Shown piece after piece: positions 60,102 through 64,000 of a stretch of 64,000 nucleotides of DNA. The position numbers and the translations under genes were made by a program. The DNA is from an uncultured bacterium (lineage in GTDB: Bacteria > Vulcanimicrobiota > Xenobia > Xenobiales > Xenobiaceae), in contig CAKUBG010000009.1 in assembly GCA_934636825.1 (NCBI GenBank), forward strand, positions 1 to 64,000, written 5' to 3'. Below the pieces are notes generated by a model. The model made no database searches and was not told the DNA's origin. It saw only the letters and a list, made by a program, of their open reading frames with translations. How positions within the stretch are numbered: the stretch's first letter is position 1; each line of letters begins with the position of its first letter.

Positions 60102-60181
60102 GCGGAACGCAAAGCATGTGTCGTCGCGAAGGGGCGTACAGGGGGGGGCTCTCCGGTAAGCCTTCAGAATTTTAGGTTGAG

Positions 60182-60213
60182 ATCTGCGCGGTTCTTTGCG
60201 CGGATATTTTTTT
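60182..60213 (+). terminator. Terminator-like hairpin inside the division cluster
   Basis: ATCTGCGC (60182-60189) pairs with GCGCGGAT (60198-60205, one G:U), followed by ATTTTTTT. It lies between ftsL and ftsI and may attenuate read-through or separate two units. Confidence 0.75.
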
Positions 60214-60337
60214 GCAGTGTTGCCAATGGGAATGGAGAGTTTCGGAGGGCCATTTTACACTTTACTTAGTGCTGGGGCTTGGTGCGATCCGAAAACTGGA
60301 AAATTACTTCCTTTTCAGGGGCAAAGCAGTTTAAAGT

Positions 60338-62215
60338 ATGGACAAACTTTGGAAAGAAACCTTTAAACAAAGAGCTATATTAGTTTTTGTGCTGTTGCTG
60401 GTGTTTCTAAGCATAGTTATGTTTAGACAACTCTGGCTTCAGTGTTTTAATGACAGCTTTTATAAATACGAGGCCCAAAAGAAACAAAGTCAGTTGAAAC
60501 AAATGGTGGGCACCAAACGTGGGCTTAGAGGCGACATACTCGATCGTAACCATCAGGCCTTGGCCACCAGTAGCGATCGCCGCTCTATCAATAGTCATCC
60601 CTACCAGATTAAAGATCCTGCTCAAGTGAGCGCTTGGTTGGCTCCTATTTTGAAAATGGACCAGAGTAAGCTTTATTCCATTTTGAGCAGTGGTGAAACC
60701 TTTGTAAATTTGAAGTACAAAGCGCCCGATGACATGTGTGACGCCGTTAACAAGCTTTACAGGGAAAAACAACCCGAAGACGACCCTGATGACGAAACTA
60801 AAAATCCTTTGTACGGTATCGAGGTAGCTAGAGAAAACTCCGGCCATCGTTTCTATCCCAAAGGGCGTTTGGCTTCGCACATTTTAGGCATTGTCAATCG
60901 CGACGAGGAGGGAGTGGAAGGAACTGAGCTCTTCTTTGATCGTGAGCTTACTCCCAAAGCTTTCAATACGGCTGAAGAAATGGATGTAGCCGGTAATACT
61001 ATTCCCGGAGCTCCTTCGAGTACGCTAAAAAAGAACAAAGATTTTGATCAAAACTCTCTCAATGGTAGCAGTATCGTTCTTACCATAGATGAGCGTATTC
61101 AGTTTATCGTTGAAGAAGAACTTAAAAGAACGGTAGAGCAATTCCATGCTTTCGGTGGATCGATAGTAGTACTTGACGCCAAAAGTGCCGATATTTTAGC
61201 CATGGCCACCTATCCTGATTTCGATCCGGCTACCTACTACAAGTTCCCTCAAGAGCGTTGGCGTAACAGAGCCGTCTGTGATGTTTACGAACCAGGATCT
61301 ATTTTTAAGGTATTGTCGGCCGGTGTAGCTATCAATAATGGATACAGGGCTAGCTCTCAATTCTATTGCCCTGGGCGTCTTTATATAGAAGGCGATGTAG
61401 TCAATAATGCCGACGACGGACTTTATTCTAAAGGATATGAGACTATAGCTGATATCGTAGCTTACTCTTTCAATACCGGAACAGCTTCTTTCGCTTTGGA
61501 ATTAGGCAAGAAAAAAATGGGCGAAGGTTTGGATAAATTCGGTATTGGCCATGTTACAGGTACGGAAGTTCTGGGCGAATCTTGTGGTCTTTTTGATGAC
61601 TGGCGAGATTGGGGACGCTTTAGATTAGCCAATATTTCTTTTGGACAGGGAGTTGCTATTACGCCTTTGCAATTAGCTTCCGCTGTGCAAGCTATTGCCA
61701 ATGACGGTGTACGTATGAAACCTCACTTGGTAAAAGAGATTATCACTTCTGAAGGTAAAGTCGTTCACGAGTATATGCGCAAAGAGGCCGATGAGGATAG
61801 AGAAGGAGCCTACAAAGAAGTTATTCACTCACTGAAACCGGAAGTTTTGAGTAAGCCCATGACTAAAAGTGGAGCCCGGGAGATGCGTGAAGTCATGGCC
61901 GGAGTTATCAGTCACGGCACCGGTTCCAGAGCCAGAGTGCCTGGCTACAAAGTTGGAGGCAAGACCGGAACAGCTCAGGTTGCCGGTGAGCACGGCTATA
62001 TGGAGGGACAATACACTGCTGGTTTTGTAGGCATAGCTCCTATAGATAATCCGGAAATTGTGGCCGTCGTGAAGATTGAAAGGCCCGGGCCTATCTATTA
62101 TGGTGGCTTGGTGGCCGCTCCAGTTTTCAATAAAATTTGCACTAAAATTCTGCCTGTGTTGGGAGTACCTCCAACTCCAGGTTATAAACAACTGAATCCG
62201 GAAACGGGTTTGTAA
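60338..62215 (+). CDS. ftsI: Penicillin-binding protein, FtsI/PBP2B-like transpeptidase
   Basis: 625 residues. One N-terminal membrane helix (about 13-30) is followed by the pedestal domain with RGLRGDILDRNHQALA. The transpeptidase domain has the active Ser321 in SIFK, SFN at 377-379 and KTG at 542-544. It cross-links septal peptidoglycan on the outer side of the inner membrane and partners FtsW. No PASTA domain is present. The gene starts about 240 bases after ftsL, beyond a terminator-like hairpin. Confidence 0.94.
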   Translation: MDKLWKETFKQRAILVFVLLLVFLSIVMFRQLWLQCFNDSFYKYEAQKKQSQLKQMVGTKRGLRGDILDRNHQALATSSDRRSINSHPYQIKDPAQVSAWLAPILKMDQSKLYSILSSGETFVNLKYKAPDDMCDAVNKLYREKQPEDDPDDETKNPLYGIEVARENSGHRFYPKGRLASHILGIVNRDEEGVEGTELFFDRELTPKAFNTAEEMDVAGNTIPGAPSSTLKKNKDFDQNSLNGSSIVLTIDERIQFIVEEELKRTVEQFHAFGGSIVVLDAKSADILAMATYPDFDPATYYKFPQERWRNRAVCDVYEPGSIFKVLSAGVAINNGYRASSQFYCPGRLYIEGDVVNNADDGLYSKGYETIADIVAYSFNTGTASFALELGKKKMGEGLDKFGIGHVTGTEVLGESCGLFDDWRDWGRFRLANISFGQGVAITPLQLASAVQAIANDGVRMKPHLVKEIITSEGKVVHEYMRKEADEDREGAYKEVIHSLKPEVLSKPMTKSGAREMREVMAGVISHGTGSRARVPGYKVGGKTGTAQVAGEHGYMEGQYTAGFVGIAPIDNPEIVAVVKIERPGPIYYGGLVAAPVFNKICTKILPVLGVPPTPGYKQLNPETGL

Positions 62216-62255
62216 AAGGTACGTTGAGTAAAGTGAGGAGAACTCGATAAAAGTT

Positions 62256-63857
62256 ATGGCAAGCATAGCTGAGTTAAGTCAACTGCTGAAACATGCTGAA
62301 GTTATAGGCGATCCTTGTGTGGAAGTTAGCGGCCTAAGTTGCGATTCTCGACAAGTAAAGCCCGGAGATCTTTTTGTTTGTGTTACCGGATTCCAAAGCG
62401 ACGGTCACGTTTTTGCCGCCGACGCCGTAGCTAAGGGCGCCAAAGCTTTGGTAGTAGAGCATATTCCCGACAATGTCGTCGATTCTGGGGTTACTTTCAT
62501 CAAAACCTCAAAGACCCGTCGGGCTTTAGCTATTTTAGCAGCCCACTTTTTTGGTAATCCAGCTCAAAAATTGCTCAATATTGGCATTACCGGCACTAAT
62601 GGCAAAACTACCACTTCCTATCTGGTAGAAGCTGTGCTAAAAGCTGCCGGGTACGATCCTGGAATGTTGGGCACTATCGAAGCTCACGTGGCTGGAAGTG
62701 TTCAGAAGCTTTCCAATACTACTCCCGGCTCTTTCGATTTGCATAAAATATTCGCTCAAATGGTCGAAGCTGGACAAGATAGTGTTGTTATGGAAGTCTC
62801 TTCTCACGCTATTGCTTTAGATCGAGTTTATGGCATACCTTACGATATAGCTGTTTTTACCAATTTAACTCAGGATCATTTGGATTTCCATGGCACTATG
62901 GAAAACTATTTCCAAGCCAAGGCGAAACTCTTCACTCGTCTGGGCGTTTATGGTGAAAGGGCGGTGGGCCCCTTTGCTGTGATCAATTTAGATGATCCTT
63001 ACAGCGAACGTCTTATCGAACTTATCAAAGATAGAGTTCCGGTTATCACTTACGGAACTAGTCACAAGGCTGATGTGCGTGCTTTCAATGTTGTGGCCGG
63101 CCCCAGCGGTTTGAGTTTTACACTCGAAACCAGAGTCGGCGAGCGCGATGTCAATTTGCAATTGTCTGGTTTGTTTAATTTACACAACGCTTTAGCCGCC
63201 GCCGCCGTAGGTATGGCTTTGCGTATAGGCTTGGATTGTGTAGTTAAGGCTCTAGAATCGGTGACGGCGGTTCCTGGTCGCTTTCAGTTGGTGCGTATGG
63301 GACAAAACTTCACCGTTATTGTTGATTATGCTCATACTCCCGACGGTTTGGAGCATTTACTTGACTCAGCCCGCTTAATTACTACTGGGCGCCTTTGCTT
63401 AGTCTTCGGTTGCGGAGGTGATCGTGACAAGGGCAAACGTCCAATTATGGGACGTTTGGCTGTGGAAAAAGCTGACAAAGTGTATATCACGACCGACAAT
63501 CCGCGCAGTGAGGCTCCTGAGAGCATTGTTAAACAAATATTGTCCGGCATCTCTACCGCCAACATGGAACATGTGGAAATTATTTACGATAGAGCTGAAG
63601 CTATAGAAAAAGCTATAAGTAATGCCAAACCCGGTGATACTGTCGTGATTGCCGGTAAAGGACATGAAACTTATCAAAAGTTTGGTGATCGCACTATCCA
63701 CTTTGACGATGTAGAGCAAGCTAAGAAGGCTTTAAGCAAGTCTGCTCTTCAATCTGGAGCTTTTGACAATTTGGCCGTCAGTCGTATTCGTATGCAAACG
63801 GCTTGGAACCGTCGAGCCTTGGATCATAGTCGCTACGTTTTTGGCAGCGCTCTTTAA
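62256..63857 (+). CDS. murE: UDP-MurNAc-tripeptide synthetase MurE
   Basis: 533 residues. The P-loop is GTNGKTTTS (113-121), followed by SNTTPGSFDLH and EVSSHAIALDRV. DNPR at 414-417 marks specificity for meso-diaminopimelate. It adds the third amino acid to UDP-MurNAc-L-Ala-D-Glu in the cytoplasm. The chain is about 35 residues longer than typical because of a C-terminal extension (about 495-533, basic and Trp-containing). Confidence 0.95.
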   Translation: MASIAELSQLLKHAEVIGDPCVEVSGLSCDSRQVKPGDLFVCVTGFQSDGHVFAADAVAKGAKALVVEHIPDNVVDSGVTFIKTSKTRRALAILAAHFFGNPAQKLLNIGITGTNGKTTTSYLVEAVLKAAGYDPGMLGTIEAHVAGSVQKLSNTTPGSFDLHKIFAQMVEAGQDSVVMEVSSHAIALDRVYGIPYDIAVFTNLTQDHLDFHGTMENYFQAKAKLFTRLGVYGERAVGPFAVINLDDPYSERLIELIKDRVPVITYGTSHKADVRAFNVVAGPSGLSFTLETRVGERDVNLQLSGLFNLHNALAAAAVGMALRIGLDCVVKALESVTAVPGRFQLVRMGQNFTVIVDYAHTPDGLEHLLDSARLITTGRLCLVFGCGGDRDKGKRPIMGRLAVEKADKVYITTDNPRSEAPESIVKQILSGISTANMEHVEIIYDRAEAIEKAISNAKPGDTVVIAGKGHETYQKFGDRTIHFDDVEQAKKALSKSALQSGAFDNLAVSRIRMQTAWNRRALDHSRYVFGSAL

Positions 63858-63965
63858 TTTACACCTTCTTTAGGCAGTCCTCTCACCTTGAATCTTTTGC
63901 GTTCCGGATGGGGGGACTTTGTTGTACAGTTATCTTTTTAGAAACGGAACTTATCGATCTAGATT

Positions 63966-64000
63966 ATGGACAAAATTTGGCAAGCCGACGCTATGGCTCA
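63966..64000 (+). CDS. Start of a gene, probably murF (cut by window end)
   Basis: Only eleven codons are present, beginning MDKIWQADAMA after ATG 63966. Position after murE and the hydrophobic/aromatic start fit MurF, the ligase that adds D-Ala-D-Ala. An alternative is a frame beginning at TTG 63919, four bases after a six-G block and open to the end of the window. The sequence is too short to decide. Confidence 0.4.
   Translation, partial: MDKIWQADAMA

Noticed and set aside
60139..60146. Long G run after ftsL as another six-G ribosome site
   Set aside because: No start codon follows at suitable distance and no frame opens there.

Overview
This is a 64 kb bacterial chromosome segment of moderate GC content with dense genes in short operons on both strands and many intrinsic terminators. 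No rRNA, tRNA, CRISPR array or insertion sequence was recognised. The lineage cannot be fixed from the sequence alone. A lipoprotein with a lipobox, a heptosyltransferase-like enzyme (GT9), a type II secretion/type IV pilus-like cluster and a MurE with the DNPR (meso-diaminopimelate) motif suggest a diderm. Acetate kinase, a POT-type peptide transporter and the many surface and radical SAM genes would fit an uncultured, anaerobic, possibly host-associated organism. That is inference, and I do not name a phylum.

Layout. 1-760: a terminator and a gene-free stretch rich in inverted repeats. 760-4661: small membrane protein, GT9 transferase, acetate kinase and an MFS-like transporter. 4662-7047: a soluble stand-alone homologue of the FlhA/SctV cytoplasmic domain and a lipoprotein. 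7198-11938: a MerR-like HTH protein with a very long coiled coil, then a POT transporter. 12035-19383: a SARP-type response regulator divergent from a pseudopilin operon (unknown small protein, PilX-like, PilW/GspJ-like, a pseudopilin fused to a propeller-like domain, GspF/PilC, and a degenerate receiver protein). 19459-28170: zinc ribbon protein, polysaccharide deacetylase, MutL, Fic, YjbQ, RluB-like pseudouridine synthase, a membrane protein and DnaG. 28648-35190: RpoD, a secreted protein with duplicated pseudopilin-head-like units, a DbpA-like DEAD-box helicase and a TGS-type nucleoside kinase.

35367-40515 is an island of unfamiliar proteins: a Ser-rich protein with a hydrophobic centre, two tandem paralogous zinc-ribbon helical proteins, a CHAP hydrolase with no signal peptide, and a short remnant of what looks like another hydrolase. 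40579-47774 holds a heparinase II/III-like protein with a sugar aminotransferase, an Hsp70-like/DUF2760 pair and Sua5. 47934-57679 holds a zinc-ribbon protein and a six-gene minus-strand cluster: FAD oxidoreductase, PLP aminotransferase with a repeat tail, and four radical SAM enzymes, two with B12-type N-termini. 58324-64000 is the division and wall cluster rsmH-ftsL-ftsI-murE and probably murF, without a recognisable mraZ.

The most promising points for follow-up are the soluble FlhA-C homologue, the pseudopilin-propeller fusion, a recurrent six-G Shine-Dalgarno-like block that fixes the starts of the pseudopilin operon genes, the radical SAM/aminotransferase cluster with its six-copy 54-bp repeat, and the unknown 35-40 kb island. 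Many start codons were moved downstream of the longest open frame, using Shine-Dalgarno sequences, terminators or homology. These choices are explained in each entry.
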